A stretch of 64,000 bases of DNA from JBCFBK01 sp038562555 (GCA_038562555.1 JBCFBK010000024.1:1-64000), one strand, 5' to 3'. Shown: positions 17,691-26,982, numbered from the stretch's first letter. A program made the numbers and translations. The notes: a model not told the origin generated them from the sequence alone.

Positions 17691-17722
17691 AAGCCCCGGT
17701 ACAGCGAACTGCACCGGGGCTT
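17691..17722 (-). terminator. Intrinsic terminator of the OmpA gene
   Basis: AAGCCCCGGT pairs with ACCGGGGCTT, and an inner CAG/CTG pair closes a CGAA loop. On the minus strand the hairpin is followed by TTTTTCTTTTTT, so it mainly terminates ompA. On the plus strand it also follows the second WecA-like gene but has only a weak T tract there. Confidence 0.85.
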
Positions 17723-17755
17723 GTATAAGAATCTTCCCGTAAAATGGGTGAATAG

Positions 17756-18934
17756 TTATTTAATCTGGAAACTAACCCTTCTGGCCAACTGATAAGCTTC
17801 GGGTGAGTCGGTGTTGATGCTTACATCTTCACCTTTACCCTGTGCATTCAGGCGGCTGGGGTCAACACCTGCCTTGGTCAGCATTTCAGCAACAGCGTCG
17901 GCACGTTTCTGCGACAGTTTGACGTTGTACTCTTCGGTTCCGCGTTCGTCGGCATAACCAAGCAAATCGACATTCACGCCAGGATTGTTGATCAGGTATG
18001 TGCGCAGCACGTTGATCGTGTTAACCGAACCTTTTACCTTCGAACTGTTGAAGTCGAAGTAAATATTGACATAACCGTCGTTGATCAATTTGGCGATCAG
18101 CTCGTTGGGATCGACTTCGGCAGCACCTGTGGGCAGCGTTGACACTTTTTGGTCGAGGTTGTCAACTTTGGTACCCAGCTCGGCAACGCGGTTTTCGAGT
18201 TGTTTGTCGGCGCTTGTATTCTGAGTCAATCCATTCTCTACAGCTGTAACACGGGTGTCGAGTGCATCGTACATCGATTTGTCGCTCAGGTACCAGTCGG
18301 CATGCACGGCGTTTTTGCCTAAAGCAATCGAGAGGCCAATCGTCCCTTTCATAATCAGGGCCATGTTATTAACCTGCGGCCCGCCATTAAACGACAGGTT
18401 GGGACGGATATTATCCATCGCGGTGACGTCGCCAAACAAGGTTACCCGGGGTGACAATTTAGCCTGACCGGTTAAACCGGCAAGCAGGATACCTGTGTAA
18501 TCGTCACCCGCATCGACATCATACTTCATCGTACCGACTCCGGCACCGGCGTGGGCCAGTAAGTTAAAGGTATTGGTCCAGTTTTCAAACTTCATGATCC
18601 GTCCCATATTGGCCACACCCTGTACATTAAAGGAGTACAGATCGGTGTCGAATGCAGGAGAGTCATCATCTTCCGAGAAACAATCATAGATAAAGCTTCC
18701 CTTAAAACCAAAATACTCGTTGATCATGTAACGTACGCCCAGTTCGGCTCCCCAAAGACCTGGGGTGGGTGAACGATATCCGGGCGAGAAATTACGGTAA
18801 GGTTTGTTCAAACCGACACCACCCTCGATCGACCATTTGTTATAGGCCGGTTTTTCGCTTTCCTGGGCATAGGCTCCGGTGAGGAAAAGGCCCATTAAGG
18901 CAATCAACAGAAATTTGTTTTTCATAATCATCAT
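17756..18934 (-). CDS. OmpA-family outer-membrane protein
   Basis: The 392-aa protein has a signal peptide (ends about residue 24, GAYAQ), an OmpA-type beta-barrel (about 25-215) and a short heptad-like coiled coil (LENRVAELGTKVDNLDQKV). A peptidoglycan-binding OmpA domain follows (about 270-392, with NVDLLGYADERGTEEYN and LSQKRADAV). It anchors the outer membrane to peptidoglycan and probably forms a small pore. This architecture is typical of abundant Bacteroidetes OmpA proteins. It is monocistronic with a strong terminator. ATG at 18934, 18931 or 18925 are all possible starts. Confidence 0.93.
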   Translation of the reverse strand: MMIMKNKFLLIALMGLFLTGAYAQESEKPAYNKWSIEGGVGLNKPYRNFSPGYRSPTPGLWGAELGVRYMINEYFGFKGSFIYDCFSEDDDSPAFDTDLYSFNVQGVANMGRIMKFENWTNTFNLLAHAGAGVGTMKYDVDAGDDYTGILLAGLTGQAKLSPRVTLFGDVTAMDNIRPNLSFNGGPQVNNMALIMKGTIGLSIALGKNAVHADWYLSDKSMYDALDTRVTAVENGLTQNTSADKQLENRVAELGTKVDNLDQKVSTLPTGAAEVDPNELIAKLINDGYVNIYFDFNSSKVKGSVNTINVLRTYLINNPGVNVDLLGYADERGTEEYNVKLSQKRADAVAEMLTKAGVDPSRLNAQGKGEDVSINTDSPEAYQLARRVSFQIK

Positions 18935-19186
18935 TTTAATTGTACATAGTATATTAATGCAGGAAATCCATACAAATGTTCTAATTAACCAAAGATAATA
19001 AATAAATCTTTAGCAATTGCAACATAAAAAACCCTATTCTAATTAAAAAGCCGATTTTTTAATCTAACAGCAATTTTTTAAAGAACGAAAATCCGGATCT
19101 TGCTTATCAAAATCCGAACCAAAAATACGACATTTGAATAAATACACGCCATTTTTTGTGAAATAATGTCGGTAACTTCATTTTGT

Positions 19187-22045
19187 TCAAGACCGGGTGA
19201 ACTGGAATCCGCTGACTGAAAGCGACATATCGACAAAGCGGGCCCGGGCGTTCGGCGGGTCTTTTTGCAGTGCGGAACGGATGCCGGCCGCGGCTTCGGG
19301 GTCTTTAGCCATAATAAACAGGTAGCCTCCTCCCCCGGCGCCCAAAAGCTTCCAGGCCAGCGCCCGGTCTTCGAATTTCCGGATAATGGCGGCCACCTCG
19401 GGCGTATTGGTCCCCTCGTCGAGGCGGCAGTTTAACTGCCATGATTGCCGGATCATCGCTGCCAGTAAGTCATACCGGTTGGCCTGAATGGCTTCGAAGG
19501 TATTTTTGGCATGTCCTTTCATTTCGCGCAAAATGTGGAGGTGCCTGCCCGAATTCAGGAACATGCCCCGCACAATTTCGGCCAGAATATTTTTGGCCAC
19601 CCGTGTGATGCCGGTATAATATAATAACATGGATCCCGTGTTTTCGGGGCGGGTAAACAGCGGATCGGGCAGCCAGCGGGCAACCGGGTCCTGATCGATC
19701 CCGGGCGCCGATTCGAGGTATTTAATCCCCGGCAGCAGTCCGCCGAACTGGTCCTGCCAGCCTCCGCCGGTCGTGAGCAACTGCTCCAGGGCCAGGGTCC
19801 GGTTGCCGATCGCGTTCTTGTCCCAGTTCAGCGATGCAAAGTCGGAAAGCGTACCCAGGATGGTGGCGGCCAGAATGGAACTGGTGCCGAGCCCCGAGCC
19901 TTTGGGGATAGCCGACAGCAGGCTGATCTCCAGTCCGCCGCCAAAATCGCGAAGCTGTTCTTCGAGCGAGGCATAAGCCGCCTGACAGTAATGGGGATGA
20001 AACCCGGCCAGCATCAGCGCCGCCCGGGGAATGGCAAAGGCCGAGCCGATGCGGCTGATGGAGGCAAGCTGTTCCCAGGTGGAAATTTCCTCGCGCTCGC
20101 CCAGATCGATCGACCGCAAAACCAGGGTCGGCTTTTCGGTGGGCCGGATGAAGGCCTGCAGGGGCGGCTGCCCGTTCAGTTCGACGGCCACGTTGACCAC
20201 GGCTCCGCCCTCGATGAGGCAGTAAGGCGGGGTATCGGTCCACCCTCCGGCCAGGTCGAGCCGCGCCGGGCTGCGCCCCCAGACGATCTGGTCGCTCAAT
20301 ACATTTTTTCGCGGGAAGACCGGGTTGGCGCGGAACCGCTCCAGAATGGCCTGTTGCAGGATCCGGAATGCTTCGCGCTCCTCCGCCCCCGCCGCATCGC
20401 CCCGGTAACCGGCAACCCGGTCGCGGAACATCCGGTTGTGGATTTGCAGCAGCGGACTTTCGGCAACCGGTAACAAGGCCGGCAGCGCGAGTGGGCCCGC
20501 GCAGGCCCACTCGCGGGCCGTATGGTCGAGGTCGGACTGGTAAAAAACACTCTTCCGGTAATTGCCGGCCAGCTTTTCGAGCGAGCGTGCGCGGAAGTGT
20601 TCGCGCTGCTGCTGCAGCTTCATCAGATCGGCCTCGTTGCTGATCTGCCCGGCTGACAGTCGCGGGGTGTTCAGCCATAAAGCAGCGTACGTTTCGTTTT
20701 CGCGCAGGTCGCCGGTCATCCACCTGATCCAGCCATCGAGCGGGCCGGACTTGTCGGGCACCGGAAAAAGCGGGACTTCCTGGATATCCTGATCTTCGCG
20801 CGCAACAGCAGTCAGGGAAATGCCGCGGGCGTCGAGCCATTCCGTCAGCGGGCGTTCCATCCAGTTGGCCCGGGCGGCTTTCCCGCTAAAGGAATCGTTA
20901 AAGCCGTACGGCCGTAAACAAATCTTACCGCCGACCGGCACGAGGTCGAGGCAAATGCCCTCGGGCAGGTCGATTTTCCAGGAGTTCTCGGGAATACCGG
21001 TGAGAATATGGCGACTGCGCAACGTCCAGCTTGCAGGCACGCAGGAATTCTCAATCCAGATCTGCCGGTTTTGTTCGGAAAACGGCCGCTCCGTGAGGGC
21101 GTTCTGAACGAAAATGGATGCATGCGGCTTAATATTCCTGCTCCAGATGGCCCGCTGGTCAAGCACGCGGTTCTGGATCTGCAGCATCGAACTCAGCATA
21201 TCGCTGCCGGTGCCGAAATGATAAAAGGCGCCACCCTCCAGCGGCAGGATCTTCACGGTGAGCTCCTGAATTCCGGGATCGCTGTCGCGGGGGTTCAGGC
21301 CCATGGAGGGGCCAAAGGAACCATACAAATCGTAGTTAGCCGGGCAAAACCGGGTTGGATCGCCGGTATACCCGCTGCGTTCCATTAACAGGTGAACGGC
21401 CCGGTCGCTTAACAGCCAGATGCCGATGTCCATCATAAAATAATAGTCGGGCGCCAGTTCCCGGATCTGCTCCACGGGCGGCTTTTGCAGCATGAACTCC
21501 AATTGCTCGGGCTGCCGGCGGTTGCAAAAAAACACGCCATGGTTGGATGATTGCTCCGGACTGATCCAGAGCCCGAAGCAAATAACATCGGCCTGAGGCA
21601 GGACGCCCATTGTTTCACCAGCCGTGATGAGTACATCGCCGCTGGCAACGAGTGTATTGACCCCGGAAGGCGCCAGTTGCAGAATGCGGTCGTAAAGCGG
21701 CGCCTGCAGGTCGAGCAGGGTCTGGTCGAGCCGTTGTCCGCGCTGCCAGCGGAATACAGGAACGGGCGTCAGGATCTTGCCCACGGGCGCATAGGCGGGT
21801 AAACGGCGGCTTTGTCCGCCTGCATGCAGGATCATGCGTTTTTGGCGAGTCAGCCAGCTCCCGAAAACGAGTTCCGGCGATTCCTTCTGCCAGGCCCTGT
21901 AAAGCATCCAGGCCGTGCCTCCTCCCGAACCTACCCGGGCGCCGCCCGGATCACAGTCGACCATCCATTCACCGGATGACTTCCCGGTCAGCGTATGAAA
22001 AAAGGGGATCAATGAAGGAGGTACGGATAGCAAATAGCGGTTCAT
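19187..22045 (-). CDS. fkp: Bifunctional L-fucokinase / GDP-L-fucose pyrophosphorylase (FKP)
   Basis: The 952-aa enzyme is close in length to Bacteroides FKP. The N-terminal half is the pyrophosphorylase, with HAGGQSRRLPAYAPVGK near residues 71-88. The C-terminal half is the GHMP kinase, with PKGSGLGTSSILAATIL near 706-725 and GGWQDQFGG near 758. It salvages L-fucose to fucose-1-P and then GDP-fucose, used to fucosylate surface glycans. ATG 22045 (MNRYLLSVPPSL) was chosen because longer in-frame starts run over the inverted repeat and the pyrH coding region. It is divergent from pyrH, and no fucosyltransferase was identified nearby. Confidence 0.95.
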   Translation of the reverse strand: MNRYLLSVPPSLIPFFHTLTGKSSGEWMVDCDPGGARVGSGGGTAWMLYRAWQKESPELVFGSWLTRQKRMILHAGGQSRRLPAYAPVGKILTPVPVFRWQRGQRLDQTLLDLQAPLYDRILQLAPSGVNTLVASGDVLITAGETMGVLPQADVICFGLWISPEQSSNHGVFFCNRRQPEQLEFMLQKPPVEQIRELAPDYYFMMDIGIWLLSDRAVHLLMERSGYTGDPTRFCPANYDLYGSFGPSMGLNPRDSDPGIQELTVKILPLEGGAFYHFGTGSDMLSSMLQIQNRVLDQRAIWSRNIKPHASIFVQNALTERPFSEQNRQIWIENSCVPASWTLRSRHILTGIPENSWKIDLPEGICLDLVPVGGKICLRPYGFNDSFSGKAARANWMERPLTEWLDARGISLTAVAREDQDIQEVPLFPVPDKSGPLDGWIRWMTGDLRENETYAALWLNTPRLSAGQISNEADLMKLQQQREHFRARSLEKLAGNYRKSVFYQSDLDHTAREWACAGPLALPALLPVAESPLLQIHNRMFRDRVAGYRGDAAGAEEREAFRILQQAILERFRANPVFPRKNVLSDQIVWGRSPARLDLAGGWTDTPPYCLIEGGAVVNVAVELNGQPPLQAFIRPTEKPTLVLRSIDLGEREEISTWEQLASISRIGSAFAIPRAALMLAGFHPHYCQAAYASLEEQLRDFGGGLEISLLSAIPKGSGLGTSSILAATILGTLSDFASLNWDKNAIGNRTLALEQLLTTGGGWQDQFGGLLPGIKYLESAPGIDQDPVARWLPDPLFTRPENTGSMLLYYTGITRVAKNILAEIVRGMFLNSGRHLHILREMKGHAKNTFEAIQANRYDLLAAMIRQSWQLNCRLDEGTNTPEVAAIIRKFEDRALAWKLLGAGGGGYLFIMAKDPEAAAGIRSALQKDPPNARARFVDMSLSVSGFQFTRS

Positions 22046-22098
22046 AACGACTTTTTTACGAAAATAAGAAGAAATACTTAAATCGCGGGAGAAAAAAA

Positions 22099-22147
22099 AT
22101 TGTCCTGTCACATGCGGCCAAAATTGGGCAGCATGTGACAGGACAAT
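22099..22147. promoter_or_regulatory. Perfect 17-bp inverted repeat between fkp and pyrH
   Basis: ATTGTCCTGTCACATGC (22099-22115) is repeated exactly in inverse orientation at 22131-22147. The 15-nt centre contains CCAA-AA-TTGG and can extend the stem. The right arm ends 15 bp before the pyrH -7 box and covers the position of its -33 region. The left arm is 54 bp from the fkp start. It may be an operator for a dimeric regulator or a cruciform-forming insulator; no T tract makes it an obvious terminator. Confidence 0.7.
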
Positions 22148-22161
22148 TCCCTTAATTTTTC

Positions 22162-22169
22162 TACTTTTG
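22162..22169 (+). promoter_or_regulatory. -7 promoter box TACTTTTG of pyrH
   Basis: This exact TAnnTTTG match lies 30 bp upstream of the pyrH ATG at 22199. The -33 position falls within the right arm of the inverted repeat. Confidence 0.6.
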
Positions 22170-22198
22170 CAGAAATTTAACCCGGAAAACAAACGCGC

Positions 22199-22921
22199 AT
22201 GACGACATACAAACGTGTACTCCTGAAGCTGAGCGGCGAATCGCTCATGGGAACACAAACCAGCGGCATCGATCCGCAAAAGCTGACTGACTATGCCCGG
22301 CAGATCGGCGAAATTTCGAAAATGGGAGTACAGGTAGGGATCGTAATCGGCGGCGGGAACATTTTCCGCGGCCTCAACGGGGTGGCTAACGGCTTTGACC
22401 GTGTAAAGGGCGACCACATGGGGATGATGGCCACCGTGATCAACAGCCTGGCGATCAACTCGGCCCTGAAGGCGGCAGGCATCCGCTCCAAACTGTTCAC
22501 CGCGATCCGCATGGAACCGGTAGGTGAATTCTTCTCAACCGACCGGGCGCTTGACGCCCTGGAACAGGGTTACGTGGCGATCTTCTCGGCCGGAACGGGT
22601 AACCCGTATTTTACGACCGACACCGGCGCAGCGCTGCGCGGCATTGAAATCCGCGCCGACGTGATGCTGAAAGGGACCCGCGTGGACGGCATCTACACCG
22701 CCGATCCGGAAAAGGATCCCTCGGCTGTGAAATATGAAAAAATAAGCTTCGACGAAATCTACAGCCGCGGCCTCAAGGTGATGGACCTGACAGCCGCTAC
22801 CATGTGCCGCGACAACAACCTGCCCATCGTGGTCTTTAACATGGATGTGCCCGGAAACCTGGAGAAAGTGATCCTCGGCGAAGCGATCGGGACGCTGGTA
22901 GTATCTAGTCGTAAGTCGTAA
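22199..22921 (+). CDS. pyrH: UMP kinase
   Basis: The 240-aa amino-acid-kinase-fold enzyme shows KLSGESLMG at the N-terminus, GGGNIFRG (about 52-59), the catalytic-loop region AIFSAGTGNPYFTTD, and ADVMLKGTRVDGIYTADP. It phosphorylates UMP to UDP in the cytoplasm and is hexameric and allosterically regulated in bacteria. The last residues, VSSRKS and the stop, are encoded by the intergenic repeat word AGTCGTAAGTCGTAA, so the natural end of the gene seems to have been replaced. It is monocistronic and convergent with the capD-like gene. Confidence 0.96.
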   Translation: MTTYKRVLLKLSGESLMGTQTSGIDPQKLTDYARQIGEISKMGVQVGIVIGGGNIFRGLNGVANGFDRVKGDHMGMMATVINSLAINSALKAAGIRSKLFTAIRMEPVGEFFSTDRALDALEQGYVAIFSAGTGNPYFTTDTGAALRGIEIRADVMLKGTRVDGIYTADPEKDPSAVKYEKISFDEIYSRGLKVMDLTAATMCRDNNLPIVVFNMDVPGNLEKVILGEAIGTLVVSSRKS

Positions 22922-23045
22922 GTATCTAGTCGTAAGACCAGGAGCAGAAGACGGTTGCAGGGTTGCAGGGTTGCAGGGTTTCCTACCTTGTTACCCTGAT
23001 ACCTTGTTACCTTGTAACCATTTTCCTCATCTTGATACTCGTGTC
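22901..23045. repeat. Composite intergenic repeat block 1 (pyrH 3' end)
   Basis: Four word families are joined: AGTCGTAAGT repeats (22906-22936), three copies of GGTTGCAGG (22953-22979), CCTTGTTACC/CCTTGTAACC words (22985-23019) and TTGATACTCGTGTC (23032-23045). The first family supplies the pyrH stop codon. The last begins shortly after the stop of the convergent capD-like gene. Confidence 0.85.
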
Positions 23046-23051
23046 TAATAG

Positions 23052-25007
23052 TCAGGAGAGTCCGGCCTTGGCTGGGATGAGACGGGGTTCGGCGAGGTCG
23101 TGCCTGTCGAACTGGCAATATTCCGAATTTTGGGAGATGAATTCCGGAACGAGTCGCTTCATCCGGCAAACCAGCTTCCCTTCGTTTTCCCGTTGCGATG
23201 CATGCAGCAACTGATCGATTTCATGCTTCACCTCCTGAAATCCATGCGTACGCACGTGGGCGGCCTTGATTTTGGGGTGGCGGGTCGGAATGGTGCTTTC
23301 CTCATCGGCCAGCAGTTCCTCGTAGAGCTTTTCGCCGGGACGAAGACCTGTGAAGGTGATCGGAATGTCTACCCCCGGCTTCAAGCCCGCCAGCGAGATC
23401 ATTTTCACGGCCAGATCGTAAATTTTGACGGGTTCACCCATATCGAAAACATAAATCTCCCCTCCGTTACCCATAAACCCTGCTTCGAGCACCAACTGGC
23501 AGGCCTCGGGAATGGTCATGAAATACCTGATAATATCGGGATGGGTAACCGTTACCGGTCCGCCTGCCGCGATCTGCTTGCGGAACAGGGGTACGACCGA
23601 CCCGTTGGAGCCGAGCACATTTCCGAAGCGGGTGGTGATAAACTGGGTTTGCGTCAGGCCCGACTGAGCAAGGGCCTGGATGTAAATTTCACAGATCCGC
23701 TTCGAAGCGCCCATCACGTTGGTGGGATTAACGGCCTTATCGGTCGAGATCATGACGAATTTTTTGACACCGTATTGTACCGACAGGTCGGCGAGCAGCC
23801 GGGTTCCCCCGATGTTGACCCGGATGGCCTGGTAGGGTGCGTCTTCCATCAGCGGCACATGTTTATAGGCCGCGGCATTGAATACATATTGCGGGCGGAA
23901 GGCTTCGAATACCTGACGCATCCGGTGCCTGTCGGTCACACTGGCGATCACCACTTCGAAACGGGAAGCAGGATACGTGTTAAGCAGCTCGTTCTGCAGG
24001 TTGTACAGGGGCGATTCGGCCTGGTCGAGCAGGATCACTTTCCGCGATTCGAATGCCATGAGCTGGCGTACGATTTCGGAGCCGATTGAACCTGCCGCGC
24101 CGGTAACCAGCACGACGGTATCTTTCAGCCCGGCGGCAACATGATCGAGGTTCAGCCAGATGGGTTCGCGGCCGAGGAGGTCCTCGATGTTCGCTTCGCG
24201 GATTTGTTCGGGCCGCAGCTTTCCGTCGATCCAGTCTTTGAAAGGCGATACTTCGCGCAGCTTCACGTTGTAGAGCAGGCAATGGCTGAAAAGTTCCTTT
24301 TTCCGGGTGGGCGTGATGTTGTGTGCATCAACAGCCAGGATCACTTCGTGAACCTTCATGCCGGCGAGCATTTTCCGGAAGACGGTTTCCTGCGACCAGA
24401 TGGGTTTCCCCTCCAGGCGCTTACCGATGAGATCCGGACTGTCGTCGATGAACCCGGCAACGCTGATCCTCGAGTAACGGTCGTGCTCCAGCACGCCCGC
24501 CGCAATCTTTCCCATCTCGCCCGCACCGAAAATAATAACCGGATGCGAATCGGGCCGGGGATCGATCAGGCTGTGATACAGGCCCCTGACAATGAGCCGG
24601 GAGCTGATCATAACAGCCGAAGTAACGGCGCCGTGGATAATGACCACCGCATAAGGGATAACCGCTACCCCCGGAATGGGCTTATAGTGGGTGATGAGGG
24701 CGATCACCAAAACAGCCGACACGGCCAGGAACACCCCCAGCGCGCACCGCACGGCATCCTCGATATTCGAATGCCTGATAATTCCCTGGTAGGACCCGCT
24801 CCGCAAAAAGGCGAACAGGTACATCGGAAGAATGATCACGGCAAGCTGGATCAACAGCTCATAAAAAGCAAGCTGGTCGGAGATCCGGTTGTATCTCAGC
24901 ATGTAGGCGATCACAAAGGCTATCGCGGTAATGCCCAGGTCGCCGGCGAGCACGAGTCCTCTGGGCAGGCTGTAGTTCCTGACGTACTTGTATAAAGATT
25001 GAATCAT
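23052..25007 (-). CDS. CapD/PglF/WbpM-type nucleotide-sugar 4,6-dehydratase (membrane bound)
   Basis: The 651-aa protein begins with four hydrophobic helices (about 10-130), then a Rossmann-like CoA-binding/flavodoxin-like domain and an SDR dehydratase domain. The dehydratase has TGAAGSIGSEIVRQL and STDKAVNPTNVMGASKR, where Met replaces the usual catalytic Tyr as in WbpM-type enzymes. It converts UDP-GlcNAc to UDP-4-keto-6-deoxy-HexNAc. ATG 25007 is preferred over a TTG at 25025. The DegT aminotransferase at 29923 and the GNAT upstream could complete a UDP-4-acetamido-4,6-dideoxy-HexNAc pathway. The C-terminus (DRHDLAEPRLIPAKAGLS) extends beyond the conserved part. Confidence 0.92.
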   Translation of the reverse strand: MIQSLYKYVRNYSLPRGLVLAGDLGITAIAFVIAYMLRYNRISDQLAFYELLIQLAVIILPMYLFAFLRSGSYQGIIRHSNIEDAVRCALGVFLAVSAVLVIALITHYKPIPGVAVIPYAVVIIHGAVTSAVMISSRLIVRGLYHSLIDPRPDSHPVIIFGAGEMGKIAAGVLEHDRYSRISVAGFIDDSPDLIGKRLEGKPIWSQETVFRKMLAGMKVHEVILAVDAHNITPTRKKELFSHCLLYNVKLREVSPFKDWIDGKLRPEQIREANIEDLLGREPIWLNLDHVAAGLKDTVVLVTGAAGSIGSEIVRQLMAFESRKVILLDQAESPLYNLQNELLNTYPASRFEVVIASVTDRHRMRQVFEAFRPQYVFNAAAYKHVPLMEDAPYQAIRVNIGGTRLLADLSVQYGVKKFVMISTDKAVNPTNVMGASKRICEIYIQALAQSGLTQTQFITTRFGNVLGSNGSVVPLFRKQIAAGGPVTVTHPDIIRYFMTIPEACQLVLEAGFMGNGGEIYVFDMGEPVKIYDLAVKMISLAGLKPGVDIPITFTGLRPGEKLYEELLADEESTIPTRHPKIKAAHVRTHGFQEVKHEIDQLLHASQRENEGKLVCRMKRLVPEFISQNSEYCQFDRHDLAEPRLIPAKAGLS

Positions 25008-25025
25008 TGAAGAAGTTTTTAGCAA

Positions 25026-25168
25026 TTAGTAGTAAGTCGTAAGTAGTAAGTCGTAAGTAAGAAGTAGGGGCATGGGGCATAGCGGCGAACGGAGACCGGA
25101 GACCGGAGACGGGAGAACGGAAGAAATTTTATGATTCGCGACTCGAGACGCGCGACCCGAGACTTTTC
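25026..25168. repeat. Composite intergenic repeat block 2 (between the capD-like and GNAT genes)
   Basis: AGTAGTAAGTCGTAAGT words (25028-25066), GGGGCATGGGGCAT (25068-25081), GGAGACCGGAGACCGGAGAC (25091-25110) and a palindromic CGCGACTCGAGACGCGCGAC word (25137-25156) follow one another. The last word overlaps the end of the GNAT gene and encodes its final residues. Confidence 0.8.
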
Positions 25169-25761
25169 AGATCTTTCACCATTCTGTACATCCGGCGTCG
25201 GGGATAGGTTATGAAGTCGGAATGCACCCGGTAGCCCATACTTTTGTAAAAGCCGATTGCCCGTTCGTTGTTGTGGTAGTCGGTCGTCAGCGATAACCGT
25301 TCGATCCCCTCCTCGCGGAGCCTGGTTTCAAGTTCGGTGAGCAGCTTCTGCCCGATGCCTTCGCCCTGGTGATCTTTCAGAACAGCAATCGACAACAGTT
25401 CGGCAAACTCTTCGGTGTCGGCTGCTTTTTTGTCGGTTTTCGAAAAATTAAGCAGCAACCGCAGCAGTGCAGCGGGCCGGCTGAGCAGTAAAATAAATCC
25501 CACGCGCAGGAACTCAAAGAAGTTTTTCACCACCAGTCCGGTATTAAAGTTGCCCGACAGGGTGGAGGCGGCGCAAAAACCCAGCAACTTGTCCTGTTCA
25601 AAGCACCCGAGCATCAGCCCGAAGGGATCGCGGCACACACTTTTGTAATACACCCGCAGAAAGCGGTCACCAAGGCTGGTCAGGAAAAAATTACTGAACG
25701 ACTTCCGGTGTACGGAAACGACCTGGTTGATATGTTCTTGTTGGATAAGGCTCACGGTCAT
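25129..25761 (-). CDS. GNAT-family N-acetyltransferase
   Basis: The 210-aa protein has the acetyl-CoA-binding motif A around DHQGEGIGQKLL (about 128-140) and the later YKSMGYRVHSDF block. Because it lies among nucleotide-sugar genes it may acetylate the 4-amino group made by CapD-like plus DegT enzymes, as WecD and PseH do. Its own start overlaps the preceding GT4 gene by 71 bp. The terminal SLGSRVSSRES is encoded by a repeat word and is probably not part of the domain. The substrate is an inference. Confidence 0.8.
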   Translation of the reverse strand: MTVSLIQQEHINQVVSVHRKSFSNFFLTSLGDRFLRVYYKSVCRDPFGLMLGCFEQDKLLGFCAASTLSGNFNTGLVVKNFFEFLRVGFILLLSRPAALLRLLLNFSKTDKKAADTEEFAELLSIAVLKDHQGEGIGQKLLTELETRLREEGIERLSLTTDYHNNERAIGFYKSMGYRVHSDFITYPRRRMYRMVKDLKSLGSRVSSRES

Positions 25762-26962
25762 GATTTAAGATGTTTTCGACAACACTTACAATTTGCTTAA
25801 GATTCCCTTTTCGGGTGTAATGTTTCATGGCATAGACGAAGCCGGCATTTCCCTTGTCGGCCCGCGTACCGGGGCTCCACGACATGCATTTGTGCATCGC
25901 TTTGGCCAGTTCGGTTTCATTTTCGGGTTCGACCACCAGTCCGCAGCCCGAGTCGACGATGGCTCGGGCGGTATCGCTTTCAGGATCGAGGCAGCCCACG
26001 ATCGGCTTTGACGAAAACATATAGGCCGGAAGCTTGGAGGGTACCGAGCTCATGGCTGCATTTTTCATCACCGGCAGCAGCAGCACATCGGCCTGGCTTT
26101 GGACGGCCGGCACCATGCCTTCGGGCACCGGTATGAAATCGATGACCTGTTCCGGATGTTGGCGTGCCAGATCCTTGCAGGCCGCGGTCATCGACCCCGA
26201 TCCGGCAATAACAAGCCGCGCGTTGCGCAGACCGGCCCTGACGAAAGCTTTGATGAGCAGGCTTGTCCCCGCCAGCGGTCCGTTGTTCCCCAGGTACATA
26301 AAGGTGAACAGCTTGTTCCGCGGAAGGTCGTGGTAGGCCATCTCCTCACGGAAGCGGGTAAACGGCTCATCGTTTTGCCAGTTTGCCGCAACCGTGATTT
26401 TATCCGGCCCGATACCCCGTGTGGATGCCAGGCGTTGCTTCATCTGTTCCGATATCGTGATCACAGCCGTGCATTGTCGCAGAATGTACCGGTCGAGGGG
26501 CAACAGGATCCGGTAAAAAAGCTTCCGTGCAAAGGGCAGTTTGGCGATCAGCGATTCGGGATACAAATCCTGAACATGGACCACGCAGGGAATTTTCAGC
26601 TTCACGGCCGCCCGAACGATCAGGTACTGGGCTGCCAGCGGCCAGGCGTTCAGGTAAATGCAGCCGGTATCGTCGCTCAGACCGCGGATCGCGGCCGCAC
26701 AGTGTTTCCCGAAGCTGTAGCTCTCGCGCAGGCGCCCGAAAAGACCGGAACGGGCGTAGGTGAACGAGTTTACGCGGATGGTTTGCCAGAAAGCCGAATG
26801 GAAGGATTGTTCGAAGCGGAAACCGAAAGGCCGCGTAGGCCGGGGACAAATAACGGTAAGCGGATATTTTTTTGACAAATGTTCGGCTATGTCTCTTGAG
26901 ACAGAGGCAGACACAACCGGCTCGGGCGGAAAAACCGCCGAGATCAGTATGACTCGTTCCAT
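25691..26962 (-). CDS. Glycosyltransferase family 4 (WbuB-like)
   Basis: The 423-aa GT-B protein starts MERVILISAVFPPEPVVSAS, has the mid-domain MYLGNNGPLAGTSLLIKAF loop, and a donor domain with KLPAYMFSSKPIVGCLDPES and a later Glu-rich stretch. This pattern resembles the WbuB family that adds L-FucNAc or similar deoxy-HexNAc sugars, which would fit the 4,6-dehydratase next door. Its 3' end overlaps the GNAT gene by 71 bp, suggesting coupled translation. Confidence 0.86.
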   Translation of the reverse strand: MERVILISAVFPPEPVVSASVSRDIAEHLSKKYPLTVICPRPTRPFGFRFEQSFHSAFWQTIRVNSFTYARSGLFGRLRESYSFGKHCAAAIRGLSDDTGCIYLNAWPLAAQYLIVRAAVKLKIPCVVHVQDLYPESLIAKLPFARKLFYRILLPLDRYILRQCTAVITISEQMKQRLASTRGIGPDKITVAANWQNDEPFTRFREEMAYHDLPRNKLFTFMYLGNNGPLAGTSLLIKAFVRAGLRNARLVIAGSGSMTAACKDLARQHPEQVIDFIPVPEGMVPAVQSQADVLLLPVMKNAAMSSVPSKLPAYMFSSKPIVGCLDPESDTARAIVDSGCGLVVEPENETELAKAMHKCMSWSPGTRADKGNAGFVYAMKHYTRKGNLKQIVSVVENILNHDREPYPTRTYQPGRFRTPEVVQ

Positions 26963-26982
26963 GTTGGTTGAAGTTGTGTTAA

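Noticed and set aside
19722..20840. A 372-codon frame overlapping fkp in another phase on the same strand
   Set aside because: Arg/Pro/Gly-rich low-information translation, a typical shadow of a GC-rich gene.
22046..22417. A 124-codon N-terminal extension of fkp
   Set aside because: It would cover the inverted repeat, the pyrH promoter and the pyrH 5' end; Bacteroides FKP length fits the ATG at 22045.
23100..24089. A 329-codon plus-strand frame antisense to the capD-like gene
   Set aside because: No recognisable domain, fully inside a well-supported dehydratase gene.
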